Of a stretch of 64,000 bases of DNA, positions 27,098 through 45,800 are shown one piece after another (the stretch's first letter is position 1; every line of letters starts with the position of its first letter). The notes beneath the pieces are model-generated. The model was not told where the DNA came from and did no database searches. It was given only the letters and a program-made list of their open reading frames with translations. Origin of the DNA: Membranipora membranacea (lineage: Eukaryota; Bryozoa; Gymnolaemata; Cheilostomatida; Membraniporidae); the NCBI GenBank assembly GCA_914767715.1, contig OU612065.1:21452001-21516000 (forward strand), in the 5' to 3' direction. The position numbers and the translations under genes were made by a program.

Positions 27098-27141
27098 AGA
27101 TCAAAGCAGGGAGGGTGGGATACCGCCCTCCGAGATCAAAG
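27098..27141. mobile_element. 26-bp CAGGGAG hairpin insertion
   Basis: The core at 27107-27132 starts CAGGGAGGGTGGGA and ends CCCTCCG, forming a short GGAGGG/CCCTCC stem. Exact 9-bp copies of AGATCAAAG flank it. It shares its left end with the copies at 47264-47284 and 48357-48381. The flanking repeat is longer than the usual 7 bp and does not fit the GTNNNAT pattern. Confidence 0.65.
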
Positions 27142-30100
27142 TTACTAACATGCTTTGGTTAGTGAACTCTATGTGGTTATGTACAAACGTCAGCAGCAGC
27201 CCAAATCTCACCACAGTGAACTGCCAAGTTTACAGTGCTTATTCATCAATTTCATGGATACAAGTCACATGTGACAATACTGACAATAAGCTCGTTGCTT
27301 GTGATTCTCAATCTCACCCAACTGACCCTGACCGGCTTCTTGGAAAAGATTACTTGTGATAGTGATCACGCGATTAGTACACAAGGATTTGTGTGTTTGT
27401 CTTATTAGAAAACATATTTCCTGGCTGAGTTTGACTAGGTCAAGTATGAAAATGTTACAAATCTCAGCGGTCACCCAGTTTCTGCTTTGTTGTTTATGTT
27501 GTTCCCTTGCTGTAGCTTGGTGGAGGCACTTGTCTGCCAAAGCATTTAATCAGGTGTCGTTTTTTATCATTGATACCATCTAGAATCTGCATAATGTTAC
27601 CATAGGCTCACATCTGCTTGGCATGATGTCCCACTGAGATGGTCACTGATATATAAATACCCAAGAGTTGAGCAGATGTGTACAGTACACCACTGAGGGT
27701 TGTGACGGGCATCGATGGTGCGCAACTCACACTACACTTTGTCCGGTCTCATGTCTGGCCAAAACAACATTGACTTAGTCTCTGATATATGCATTTGAAC
27801 ATAAATTATGTAGTGTGATGTTAAAATGATATATTCTGGTTTACCCAGAGACAATCAGGAAATGTGGAGGTCTATGAAATTATCAATTCCTATAAAACTT
27901 CAAATTTCAATCAAATCTCAAATGGTTTTGAGGATATTTGTGAAAACCATAAATAATCCCATCAATTATTGGGCGTATTTTTCAGGAAATACTGTGAGGG
28001 TCTCTTTTGATTTTTTTGAATGAATCACCACCGAATATGGTTCGGTATGACCTACTTAATGTCACCAAATGTTAAACATTAAAGGGATTAAAATTTGATG
28101 GTAATTAATGAGATTTAATTCCTCATTATTGTCTAAGCCCAGGGATTAATAATCAGTAATAGTTGGTAACATACTAATTAGGGCCCGGTACAGTTACCAT
28201 TCAATGGTAGCAGATATCATGCTATGATACGATCAATCCCGGTTTCATATTTTAAAAATAGCCCTATTATTAAATTTCCTACAAATTGGATTGGCGACAG
28301 GATAGATCTAGCTCTGCCTTGATGTTAATCCTGGAGACTCAGTATCCTTCTTATCTTAGCTGGTCTGAAACATCCCCACATGCCAAGCGAAGAACAATTA
28401 GATGCATCGTTATCAGATTAAAAAACACAAACAACAAGAACCGACTGATGTTTCTTTGAGGTTGGATGGTAGAGGCAGAACTCAATGGAAAGATCAAACT
28501 ATTGATTACCAACAACAATGCCTCTGATAACTGATCAGAATTGGCAATGAACGCACCGATTAAATTAATTGTTTGTTTCAGTTGAGTTTCCTGGTTGCTT
28601 ATTTATGAATTCAAGAGATGAAGTTTTGGTACCTTGCGGTATAATCGGATTATCATATTGATTCATCTTTAATGACATCACTGACAGATGAATGTTTGTA
28701 CCATTGCCAAAATAATACTGCTGAACCGGGTGAGTCTGGGTCTTGAACTGGGCTTGTGGTTTTCCTGCACCTCTGCAACTGCAAATTATATTTTCAAAAC
28801 TAAAAACAACAATTTTATCTCAACTTTGTCTTGCCTGGCATTGACCGGCCCGGCTCAGCCCTTTGCACGCACTACTTTCAGGTTGAGATCTAAGCCTTTC
28901 TTCTGGACTATTCATCTTGAGGCTTGGGTAGAAAAAACGCTAGATCTTAGGGGAATGTATGTTTTCTTGAACTAATGCAGTGTCAATCAAGTGCACTGTA
29001 CAACTGCTATTGCATACGGTCTAATCATTGAATGTTATTTTCACTAGTTCAAACAAAACCTATGTCAAAGATTATAAATAAGTCATTGCCTATGTCACTA
29101 GACTCTAGAAAACTCTATTTTGAATTTGATAAGCAGCAAGTCATTTGGGAAGACCAATGCAGGGCAATGTTTGTAGACAAATCTGTGAATCAAAGATTAT
29201 GGAACCCTACTATTAGGTCGTTGAATTCTCATGCCGCTTGTTGATTTTATATTGGCAGATACCATGAGAAATTTGGATGGGGCCATGCATAATCTACGAG
29301 CTGACTCAGAGAAGCATGAACTTTGCAATAATAAAGCAGAGAGCGCTCAGGCAATAATATAGATTACGGGTCACCTGCTCCATAGTACAGCTGACTCATA
29401 ATGAAGGGGCAAGTGAAACAACAATAAACAGATTTTCAGATTACCAATCACCAAAAATACAGCATTACGTCACAGAGTAAGGATATATCATTTATCTTTA
29501 GCTTGTGAAGATGGAAGTAAGCTGCAGGCTAGATAATCCTTTTGTGGGAAAAAATTACAAAAGATAGTGGTAAAAATTGATCTCGGAGAGATAATGGATT
29601 CGAAAACACTGCCTCTGAAGCCGATGGTTTGTGCTTGTTTGGTGGCTGGAAAAGCTGAAAAATTTGGATCATCTTGGGTGTGGTCGGCCACAGACAAATA
29701 CAAAGGGTTTTAAATCCTCTTATAGTTTGCATTGCCATTCTACAGAACACTGAAAAAAAAATTATATTTTATGCTAATTTTCCAGACTGTTGACCGATCA
29801 CAGTTTCATACAAACATCCTACTAGTATTAATTCTAAGTGTGTACTGTTATAGTCTTGTCTAATTGATGATTTCCTCTTTGGCATAATCCCTACCTCAAA
29901 ATTTGTTTCAAAACATTCTAGCAAATAACCCCGAATTAAAACCATATAACTACAAGTAAATAAAAGAAAGTCAACCGGTACTCAAAACCAAGACTGACTA
30001 TAGAAGGTCAATAATTTACTTAGAAGTACAGCTATACAACCGGGTTCACTCGTCATCCTACCACTATATTCAATAGGCTTGTCTGTGGAGGAAGATTTAA

Positions 30101-30794
30101 GATGTCAGTTTGCTAGGCTCAGCTGCTGTTCCTACTGATTGCATTACCCTTCCCAGCTTTAGTCCTAGAGTGTCTGACGGGTCATGCCGAAATAACATTT
30201 AGTGGGTTTAAAATTGAGTTTGATCACTCGGAAGTTCTAAATATAGACAAATTTGTTTTGGGCTAATCCGGATTTGAGTAGCTAAATTAAATTAGACTAA
30301 ATGTGTTTTGAGTATCTAATATACAAAATAATTCTGCCAAAATCCAATCGATCTTCGAGCCAATATTTATATTTGATTAAGATTTACTCAATCTTTTTAT
30401 ATCAAACAAAATTGTTTATGCCCAATGAATGGCGGTGTCTTTTCACAGTGAATGTATTATATCTGATAATTGTTTTGATTGACTAACTTTATAGGGAGTT
30501 GCATACTTTTTAAGCAAGAAAGGACAAAAATCTTGAACAAAATAGGTATGAAATGGGATTCGAGATAGTTTTCTTCGGTCACAGGGATTCGAGTATATGC
30601 TTTATTTCACAACCGATCATTGGCTAAGAATGACCATGTGACCACGCTTGGCGGGTGTTGGAAAACCCTTTGCTGAAACTGAGAGAATATTATCCACATA
30701 GAGGTTTGTAGCTGAAACAATTTCCAACAGCATGATCTGGTGAAAGATTTCCCTCTAAAGCCGGCAACGTGCTGCCTCATACCACCACATCAAA

Positions 30795-36610
<5,816 letters not shown>

Positions 36611-36955
36611 CTTTGGTGTCGATGATGGTATGCTGTGGTGCTGGAAAAGGCTTCAGCGTTTATGTGCAATAAGCTCGTGTTGTGATAATACGAACTTCAT
36701 ATGTTAGGCGTAGCATGGTTTGTATATAGCAAAATTTCCTTAAGAAATAGATTCAGATCAAAGCCACAATCAACAGTTCTTCCTGTTTTATGTAGATTTA
36801 AAAAAAAGTTGTTTCACAGGCTGGGAGGTTCTTGCTTGTTTTATAGCCCTATTTGTAATAGACTACAGATTTGTTTTACCTTTTTGGCATTTTTTGCAAG
36901 TTATGTTATAACTTTTATGCAATATTCATGTGCAATTATTTTGTTTTAGTGTTTT

Positions 36956-36961
36956 AATAAA
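36956..36961 (+). promoter_or_regulatory. Poly(A) signal of CDK2-type gene
   Basis: AATAAA lies about 345 bases after the proposed stop in the short last exon and is the first canonical signal on that strand. It follows a T-rich stretch. Confidence 0.45.
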
Positions 36962-38019
36962 GTTATCAAGGTTTATTCTAATAGCTGACTATCCATCAAT
37001 GATTTAAATTACACTGATTTTATTACAGAAGTTATTAGTATGATTACTTATCAGAAGTAGAAGGTATAAACCTCAAGCAAAGTCAGAATTGATTTAGGGT
37101 TCGCATGAAAATATGAGAGCACAACTATATGGAGAATCTCCTGTTTATGCTTTATATGCTTTGCGCTTTTCATCAGGGAGTTTAGGACTATGTCCCTGTA
37201 TTAGCGTTTGATAATGTTTGATCCCTCTCAGCAACTTTTTATGTCCACATTTAGAGTGATATAAAATTATGTGCTCAGTAAACCCATTTTGGTAAAATCA
37301 ACATCTTTCTATGTGGGAGGATTAACAACCCCAAACTCTGCACAGTTGATGTGATATTGTCATTTTTCTATTTTCCTGCCTACTAATCATCTCTTAGAGT
37401 CTCGGGACATGCGGTTTATCTACCTGCAACCTATATTTTTGTTGTTCTCATCATCTCAAATATGACACAGTTGTATCATTTGAGTGGGATGCAATGCAAT
37501 GCAATGAGATGTTAGGGAAAAGCCAATCAGAGCTTTTTGGTCCATATATGGTTATGAAGAACTGCTGGCTCCCTGTAGATAGTTAGCCTTTGGATAGCTT
37601 CTGCAGATCCAAACTGAATATCTGGTATTCTCCATGTCATTTTATAGGATCTATATAAGCTTGTGTCAGTACTCCCCTCATTTTCTCTCTAGTTTGCTGC
37701 TAATAACTGGTGAAATGTCATTTTGACAAACTGAGAGTTGTCTTGACTCTATTGAAAAGCTTTAATCTCATTGGATAATTTTGTTTATGATTCAATTTAC
37801 AGATTTAGAAAAGTTATGCTTCAGTTATTGCGGCGTCATTGTAATCAGCCACAATTGTAAGGCAATGTATTATTTGGATTTCAGGCTACATTGTTATTAT
37901 TCATATCAGTGGTGAGTCAGAATTAACAAGTGATAGCAGGTGCTCTAATAAGCTGGACTGACATAATTTGTGTGACTTGTATCTGAACAAGGAAAGTATT
38001 AAAAGACTGGGAACATTAA

Positions 38020-38077
38020 TACTTCTAGAGAGGAAACATTTACACTTATACTTCTAGAAAGGAAACATACACACTTA
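38020..38077. repeat. 29-bp tandem duplication
   Basis: Two adjacent 29-base units beginning TACTTCTAGA differ at three positions. They look like a simple local duplication and carry no coding sense. Confidence 0.8.
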
Positions 38078-39029
38078 AAAAGGGTACTAAAGCACACACT
38101 TGACTTTCACAGGTGAGTTAATTTAGTTGTTGGATTCTGTTATCAGAGCAATTGTGATACTGTTGCCTACCAAGAACAATCTCATCAAGCTTATCAATGA
38201 CTTATCTCCACCAAATCTCTATTCTAGCAGACAGTGTAGGAGTCCCTGGCTAGTTGACTGCTGTATGCCAGGGTCATCAAATCATGTTGGGCCAGGGTTC
38301 AGCTTCTGTGTCATCAAGGAGTGTCATCTTGAGGGTTTGTGACACATTGTTTTGCTCATTGACTGCTGTCTCACTTAGGACTATGGTATGACTACAATGA
38401 AAGAGTAACTCTATGCTACGATATTGACCTCATTTAATATGACCACACCAGCAGAATTCCGCAATGTATCAATCCTGCAGTGTACTCAATGGTGTTGGTT
38501 GGTCTATGTTTGAGCAAGGAGTACTTATTGGTTTAGGTCACTACAATTTGGGCACAACATAGATTGGTAGGGAGATGGCATATAGTTCATGATTATGGGC
38601 AACGAGTGCAACAGTTGATTTGGTGTTCCATATTTCACAGCAGGCTTACATGATACATAGGTAGATACAAATGTACCGGCATGATACCAAAATTAAATGC
38701 ACTACTGAATAAAATAATCCAGACACAACAAGGAAGGTTAACTCATAAAGACACAGCTTTTATCATCAGATAAGGAGTAGGATCTCCTAGCTCTAATCAG
38801 GGATAATACATTCTCCGTGATCTAGTGGGCTCTTTTTATTTGACAGTGACTATTGCAATAAATCAGTTTGTGAGTTGATGTCAAGTTTTGAGTAGGTCAG
38901 CTGTGAGTATCTTAGTGGTATCAAGGCTCGTATCAGGTGTCAGAATAGCCCTGATTGGCATCTCACACAAGTATCGGTAGTATCAAAGTATCTGCAGTGG
39001 GAAGTGTCATATGTGCTCTAGAACAAGTT

Positions 39030-39133
39030 TTATCCAATTTGCTCGCATTCCAGTTGCTCCCCTTCCACTGGTCATGCCGCAGCGGAGGACCCAGTTGGGA
39101 GCGAGCATCTCTGAATGCAGGCAAATGGACCAA
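39030..39133. repeat. Palindromic element, copy 1
   Basis: Imperfect arms containing GCATTCCAGTTGCTCCC at the left and a mirrored GGGAGCGAGC...GAATGCAGGC at the right enclose a GC-rich centre with TGGTCATGCC. The same sequence recurs at about 44330-44460, so this is a dispersed repeat family. It lies about 750 bases upstream of the RASSF-type start. Confidence 0.75.
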
Positions 39134-39889
39134 TCTTGGTCTATATGTGCTCTGTATCTGGAGATTCCGCAGTCTGGTATTTTGATTTTGGTTTTTTCTA
39201 ACCTCTAAAAACTCATTAAACCTCTTAGATCAGATTAGCGGTATTATTGGAGTACTACAACCATAATCCATTTAATTTGTTTTTGGTTACACCTAATGAG
39301 AGATTTTTTAGTATACTTAATGGATTTAAAAGATATTAAGTTATGATTCATGACAAATTACATTCCCTGGAGGCTTGTTGGCTTAAATCCATACTCCACC
39401 TGCTGTATCGTACCGGCAGTGACCTGGGGAGGAGTTCACCATACATGATGAATGGGCAAGATAAGGTCTGGTTGCCTGAGCGCTATTAAAATACAATTTG
39501 TGATGATGATGAGTTATCTGTTTCCAATAATATTGTCAAGGTTTATGTCCTGATAATAAGTTGCTGCACCATCATAGTCAGTATATAATTAATTTTGCCT
39601 GTGTGTATCTTTCCTTCGATTTGCAAGTCACACAAAATCCTGTCTGTCATCTATGTGTTTCTGAGTAGGCCTTTTTATGTATTATTGACTTTTTTCCTCA
39701 ACTCTATGGCTTGAAAAATAACACATTGAGGTTTTCTTTTGTATTTCTAGAGGACATTATCACTCCCTGTGAAAGGATTTTGCTTCTACATCATCAATAG
39801 CTCATCGGATATACAGAAAGTAAACAGCAGTAGCACTGTTCTCTGCTCAGTAGTTTGACACTGACATGAGCTAAATGCCGAGCATGCAT

Positions 39890-42800
39890 ATGGAGTTGCG
39901 GGTATGGATAGGTTCCGTACAGCGGGTGATATCGGGTGTATCAGTCAACACCACAAGCCAGGAGGTTATTGTAGCCTTAGCTCAAGCCACAGGTAAAACT
40001 GGTAGATTCACGCTGGTTGAGAAATGGAGGGACTACGAGCAGACGCTTACGCCGGCAGACTGTCCACTAATGGTCGCTCAGAAGTTTGGAGATTACGCTC
40101 ATGAGGTTTGTTAAGTCTAAACTATACAGACCATAACCTGTAAAATACAATATAGCCAGGCTTATGACTGTTATTTTAGCATTTTACCCTCAATTTCATG
40201 GCCAATTAACCTTCAATCATAGTGTTTTTAGTCTTTGCAGGAAGCCAATCTTGAACAGTTTTATACCTAGGTAACCCTGCAGGCTATTGTTCCCTGTCAG
40301 ACTGTGCTGACTAGGACTATTTCACTTGTTCACTCAAGACACAGGAAAAGCTTTGATGTGATTCATAAAAGAACCTCTAACTTTTGAGTGCAATGTTTTG
40401 AAGAGATGAATACATTGTTTACAATTGATGGAGCGATTTGAATAGACATATTATGAATAAGGAGCGGCCACAATATTATGATCTGGTGTGATTATAATGA
40501 TTTCAGTGTTTTATTATAGCTTTATCGAAGCCGTTATATTCTAGACTATCGACTAAACTAAATTTCACTGAATTTGGACTCCTTGGACCAAATTAATGCC
40601 TTGACAGGAAAGAGGAAATTATTCATTCATAAAAAAACCTATGAACATTAATTGGAGAGTTTTGATGATGTATGTTTGGGTACTAAGTGACTGGCTGACA
40701 AATTAGCAAACTATGTCAAGAATCTACCATAACAAGATTGTGTTATCGGAAATTGTTGTAATACACTGTCTCTTTCATTGTTGATAAGCAAAAGGTTCCC
40801 CGATATGTTCTAACGTTTTACTCTATACCCTTTTCATCCATCATGCAAAATTTGGCCTCAGGGATTTGAGATTTCATTTGATTGAGGACAAGCATTACAG
40901 TGTTTGTTTCATCTTATGAGGTCATGTCTAACGCTATTCTTGTGATTGCAAAGAATTTATAATGATGTCTGCAAACTATCTATGACAGCCATCAAATTGC
41001 ACTTGTAAGCCAATTATCTGATATAAGTGCAATTTGAAAATTGGCAATTACATCGACTTGAAAAGGAGCCTAATCTAGTCTAAATTGTTAAAATTGCTGA
41101 AACCTGCAAGTATGTTTGGACTGGAGTACTTACATTCAATATGCAGGACCCTTGAGTGAGCGCAATAATAGCGAAATAAACCCATATCTGCAAATTAAAA
41201 CTCCCAAGACACCTGGAGTTTGTTTTATTGTGAATTATAGTCCCTGATGAAATTATCCAAGCCCTAAAAGTTTTCCTCTCAAGTACCAGAGTAGGCTATA
41301 AAGAAACATTTCTGGACATTCAAAAACATTACTGCTGTCAAAATAAGCTAATATATTGTTGATTAAAATAGTGGTTGATTAAAAATCAGATGGTCATATA
41401 AATATGAAAATAATTTACATCTTTTTTGCTCAGGTCCAGTTTATCCTTCGGCAGACCGGTGAGGCTTCCTCTGCTCAGAGCCGAAGATTAGCTGAAGCCA
41501 AGTCACCAAAGCCTCAGCGCCGTCAGACGAGAATCAAGAAGTCTATGAGTTTTAGTGGGGGTGCACAGTCAACCACCCCTCCTAGTCGTTCTCCAAAACT
41601 ACAGAATCCACTACATGGAGGCATTCAAGAAGAGGATATACAATCTGACCCAACTTATGTAGGTGGCCAGGGTTTCAATATCAATGACCTCCGAATTATG
41701 CAAAGTTATGCAGATCAAATTGCATCAAAGTGTTATGTATCTTATTGCCCATTCAGTAGTGAAGGCTAAAATCTTAGCAGACAGGGTATCTTGTGCCATC
41801 TTCAACTAGGGGATATGTTGATGTGCGATAAGTTTGACCTAAAACAGGATTGCCACTGTCACCTGGTCTATGATGAACATTGAGCTAAGCTGTGATCAAT
41901 CCACGCTTTGAGCAGAGTACCCATTAGAGTAAATGAGCCTGAACAAATGCTGAACAACATTATTATATAATGCTAGATGGCTGGCATATCCATTTGCTCA
42001 ATGCTCATCCATTTTAAAAATGGCTGTAAGCTCGAGTTGAACATGAACAATACACAAAGAGGGACATGATAAAAAGGGTTATGTCACATTACACAAAGGT
42101 TGAGTGGCCTCAAGATCAACCTCTGATAAAGATTACATACATTTGATACGGGTTAATTGTTCGTACATGGAATTCGATGACTGTAATTTGTCTTGATTTG
42201 GTGGTAATACATTACAAGTTACAAAGGATGGTGCTGGTTTACTACCTTCAGTCCCTCCTTGGCCCACTTGGAGAGTATTGAAGTGCTTTGCCCTTTGATA
42301 TATCTGCTAAATCAAAAAGCATTGGCAGAATGGTCCCACATTTTGCGCAGTAAGCTAGAAATAAAATCGGAAGCCTCACAAACCATTAATCCAGATTTTC
42401 TGTAGGTTAATAACTTACGTACTGTTATCCCAGGATCAATCAGTTCAGTGACATGCACACTTTCACGTACATTTCATTACATAATCACGCTAATGGACTA
42501 ACGAACTTTTGATTAAAATCCTAGCTTTACCGCTAATGGTTAGCAAAACACTAACTTGAAAACGTCAATATTTCTACCACGTTTAAGTCATGCATTATAA
42601 GTCCCCTAACCTGTACGTCATATTCCGATGGTACTGCATAAAAGTTGAATAACAGTATTTTGAAACCTTGAATCTAACCCAGGAGAAATCACCTGTATGG
42701 AATTTGTCCACTGACAGTTCTGAGCACAAAGTTTTGGTAATTTACATAAGTGATTACCAACTTATTTCTGAATGTAAGCGCATCAAAAAGTGGAAATGAG

Positions 42801-45800
42801 TAGGGAAGATTTTCAAAATATAGGCATCATTTCCTGTATTCAAGCAGATGGTGTATTTAATATGACACTTTAAATGTAGATTTATGATCCTTGGCCTAAT
42901 AGCGGAGACATGATTAGCGGAAGGGTAATATGGGGAACTTATGTGAAAATCTTCATGTAATATGCTTAGAGAAGCTGTTGCCTGTTGGTATAAAAGTCAG
43001 GTCAGCTGCCTGTGTCCGTAAAACTTAATGAGCTTTTTTGTTCTATATTATGCTCTAAAATCTAATGACCTCTTAGAACTTGCATCTTTAAAGAAAAGCA
43101 CAATCACTGCTTACGTAGGAAGACCAACATTTTTTCCATTTTATTTGATAAAAACCCAAAAATAACAATGAAAAACGATTTGTAGATATAATGTTTTTTG
43201 ACAGTATGCAATAATTTCATAACGTCTCATGCTTACAACGTAACTCATTCTTTGCGGTGTCATCTTCATCGCAATTACATCATAACAAGCTTTATCATTG
43301 AAGCTAAACTGCCTCATCAGGAATTGCCTGTCATAAATCTTAATAAAACGCAAAGTATGTACCATTTGTGGCTCACGGCTGTGTCTAGCCTCTTGTGATG
43401 TGGTTGAGTAATAGATGATTATCTCTCCCGCTCTCCTACAGCCATCTCTATCATTACCATAGACTTAATATAGACTAATATATAAGTCTATGATCATCAC
43501 CTTTACCTATTTGCCTGTTCCCAGCTTGACTTTGGATTAGGATTAGGACATATTATAGTTATTATCTACTATACAATTATAGTCTTAGGCTGATTGGTAG
43601 TCATTATGTTCTTATTCTCACTGTGGGGATCGTCTTACTCTTATTAAAATTACAGGGTCCTCAAACCATACCAAACCATACTGGAAACTTGTGGTGACCC
43701 GCGATTAGCTCAATGAATATTCTTTTACAATACCCAAAGTGGAAGTGAACAATCAGTTTTTGCACATATATGAATTGATAATTTTATTTACATAAGCTCA
43801 CAGAGTAAGGATATACTTACGCTGTGATAAGCTCATCCTGGATGCTTCACCAAATTATGTAATCTTTGATTGGGAAGGGTTGGTTGGATAGGAAGGGATT
43901 GTTATGAGATACATGTCACTTTATGGCACCTGCTTATCTGGGATAGCATGTAGATGAGTTCTTTGCTTGACGTTCCCATTTTTGTTATGTTTTGTAGGTT
44001 ACTCCTCAGCCGAGAGTGAACGTACCTCAACCTCACCCATCCGCTCACCCCTCTACCGCTCACAGGCCTAATTATGCAACTGATGATCAGAAGCAGGCGA
44101 GATCAGAGAGTAAACTGCCCGTCCCTGAGGTACGAGAGAGGAAACACAGACAGTCACCGTCAGTTAGTCAGCAAGTGCCAGAGTCACAACACAAGCATCA
44201 TCACCAGGAGAAGCAGCGTCCACGACGCCGCAGTGGTGAACGAGAATCTAGGTCAAGACAAGAAAGACAACAAGTGAGTCAATAGCAGTACAGTCTGTGC
44301 TCTTGGCTCTGTTAGTTCGACTCCTCCGTGTATATAAGTATAAACCAAGCTTGGTCCGTCTGCCTGCATTCGGAGTCGCTCCCAATCCTCTGGTCACGCG
44401 TGACCAGTGGAAGGGAGCAACTGGAATGCAGGCGATTGGATTATACTTGATCTAATATAAGTGTGGTACCCTGATGGATACAGTCATATTGGCACAGACA
44501 CTTGATAATATGATGTCAGGCATTAAATGCTTCAAATGACATTCTGAGAATCCTGAATGTTGGTGGGTTGTGAATGGACCGCAGCCTCAGGTTGTTAGTC
44601 ATATTATGTGATAAGGGAAGTCACAATGCATTACACACAGCGGGTCTGACTCAGATTTCTGGTATGAATTTCCGGTGTGTAATTTTTTTTGCATAATTAT
44701 GCAACGAAGTAAGGTTTTCCTTGCATCCTAAAATATTGGGACTAATTTGAATCATAGTTTTCAATGTGGTCTTTGTGGTTATTTTTAGGGCTAACGAGTG
44801 CCATCTGCAGAGCTGGAATCATAATCGCCCACCCACTAACTTCAAAATTCACAACAGATTATCTGATTTTGAATATCATTCGTTTTTTATGAACACGGTT
44901 ATAATTTTTTATTAGCAAAAGGAGAGAGAAGCCAGGCTGAGAGAGGCGTACGAATTGCAGCAAACCTTGGCTAACCACGAGAGGAGACTTGAAGATGAGA
45001 AGAGAAAGCTCAATAATGTAGACAGAGGTAACGCAAAGCTCCAGACATCTACATGATTTCAACTTAATCCATTACTATAATAATAGTTAATATTGAGAGG
45101 AAGTGCTTTGCTTTTCGCTGTGTGAAAGTATTACTCCTCCCAGCCTTTGAAGTTGCTATGGTTGGCGAAAAAGTCTAAACCGTTACTGGTACAATTATCT
45201 GTCACCAAGACTCAAACGTAATTGTGTTCAGGTTCCAAAATTGCAAGGCACAGCATAGCAACCGGTTTGGGATATGACAGTATGTTATGTTGCCAATCGA
45301 TTGAGCTTTGATCGGTATATGTCCATCAATCAACCTCCGCCCATCCTAAATGTCACCTTTTTCCTAAATTTAGTGAGATTATTTGAAAAATGTAAAATAT
45401 AATTATTCACTCAAGTGGTTGCCACATGGCCCACACAGCCTGGTAGTAACAAGAGGTTCTAGGATTTAGTAGTAATGTGATTAACCTAATGGCTCGTGAA
45501 TTGTTGTTTTTGTCACCCAGTGGGTGTTTTGCTGAGGTTTCTCTGTCAACAAGCCTATGCTAAGCCTAATGAGATTAATAGTTAATACCTATAAGTGCAA
45601 ACAATACATAGAGGTCATATATACCTAGGGTGATGGAGTTGACCATCTTGGCACTAATTACGTTGGTCTCAGTCATCTAACAAAGATCCTGTGGGATTTG
45701 AGATTTCTTATTATTGTAATGAACCGTGATGAACTTCATAAGGTAAAGATGACGCAACTTTACCTGGCAGTGAAGCTGTAAAAGTTAATACCATTTATAT

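Larger units (their letters stand above)
19959..30794. other. 10.8-kb gene desert beside posterior Hox gene
   Basis: No coding exon with matched splice sites was found between the posterior Hox start and the CDK2-type start. Many short open frames exist but none shows a motif or sensible exon structure. In particular no Evx-like homeodomain was seen, although Evx often flanks the posterior end of a Hox cluster. The stretch holds the hairpin insertions at 22757-22792 and 27107-27132 and a perfect 16-bp palindrome at 25094-25109. It presumably contains the posterior gene's promoter and the CDK2-type promoter at its right end. Confidence 0.6.
36611..39889. other. Intergenic DNA between CDK2-type and RASSF-type genes
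   Basis: No coding exon was found. The left part should hold the CDK2-type 3' UTR, with an AATAAA at 36956-36961. The right end should hold the promoter of the RASSF-type gene. The stretch also has a hairpin-like CAGGGAG piece near 37177-37201, a 29-bp tandem duplication at 38020-38077 and a palindromic element at 39030-39133. Confidence 0.6.

Noticed and set aside
40993-41036. Hairpin with 12-bp arms CAAATTGCACTT as another member of the hairpin-insertion class.
   Set aside because: The ends fit (CA...TG), but there is no direct repeat on the flanks and the loop is about 20 bases.
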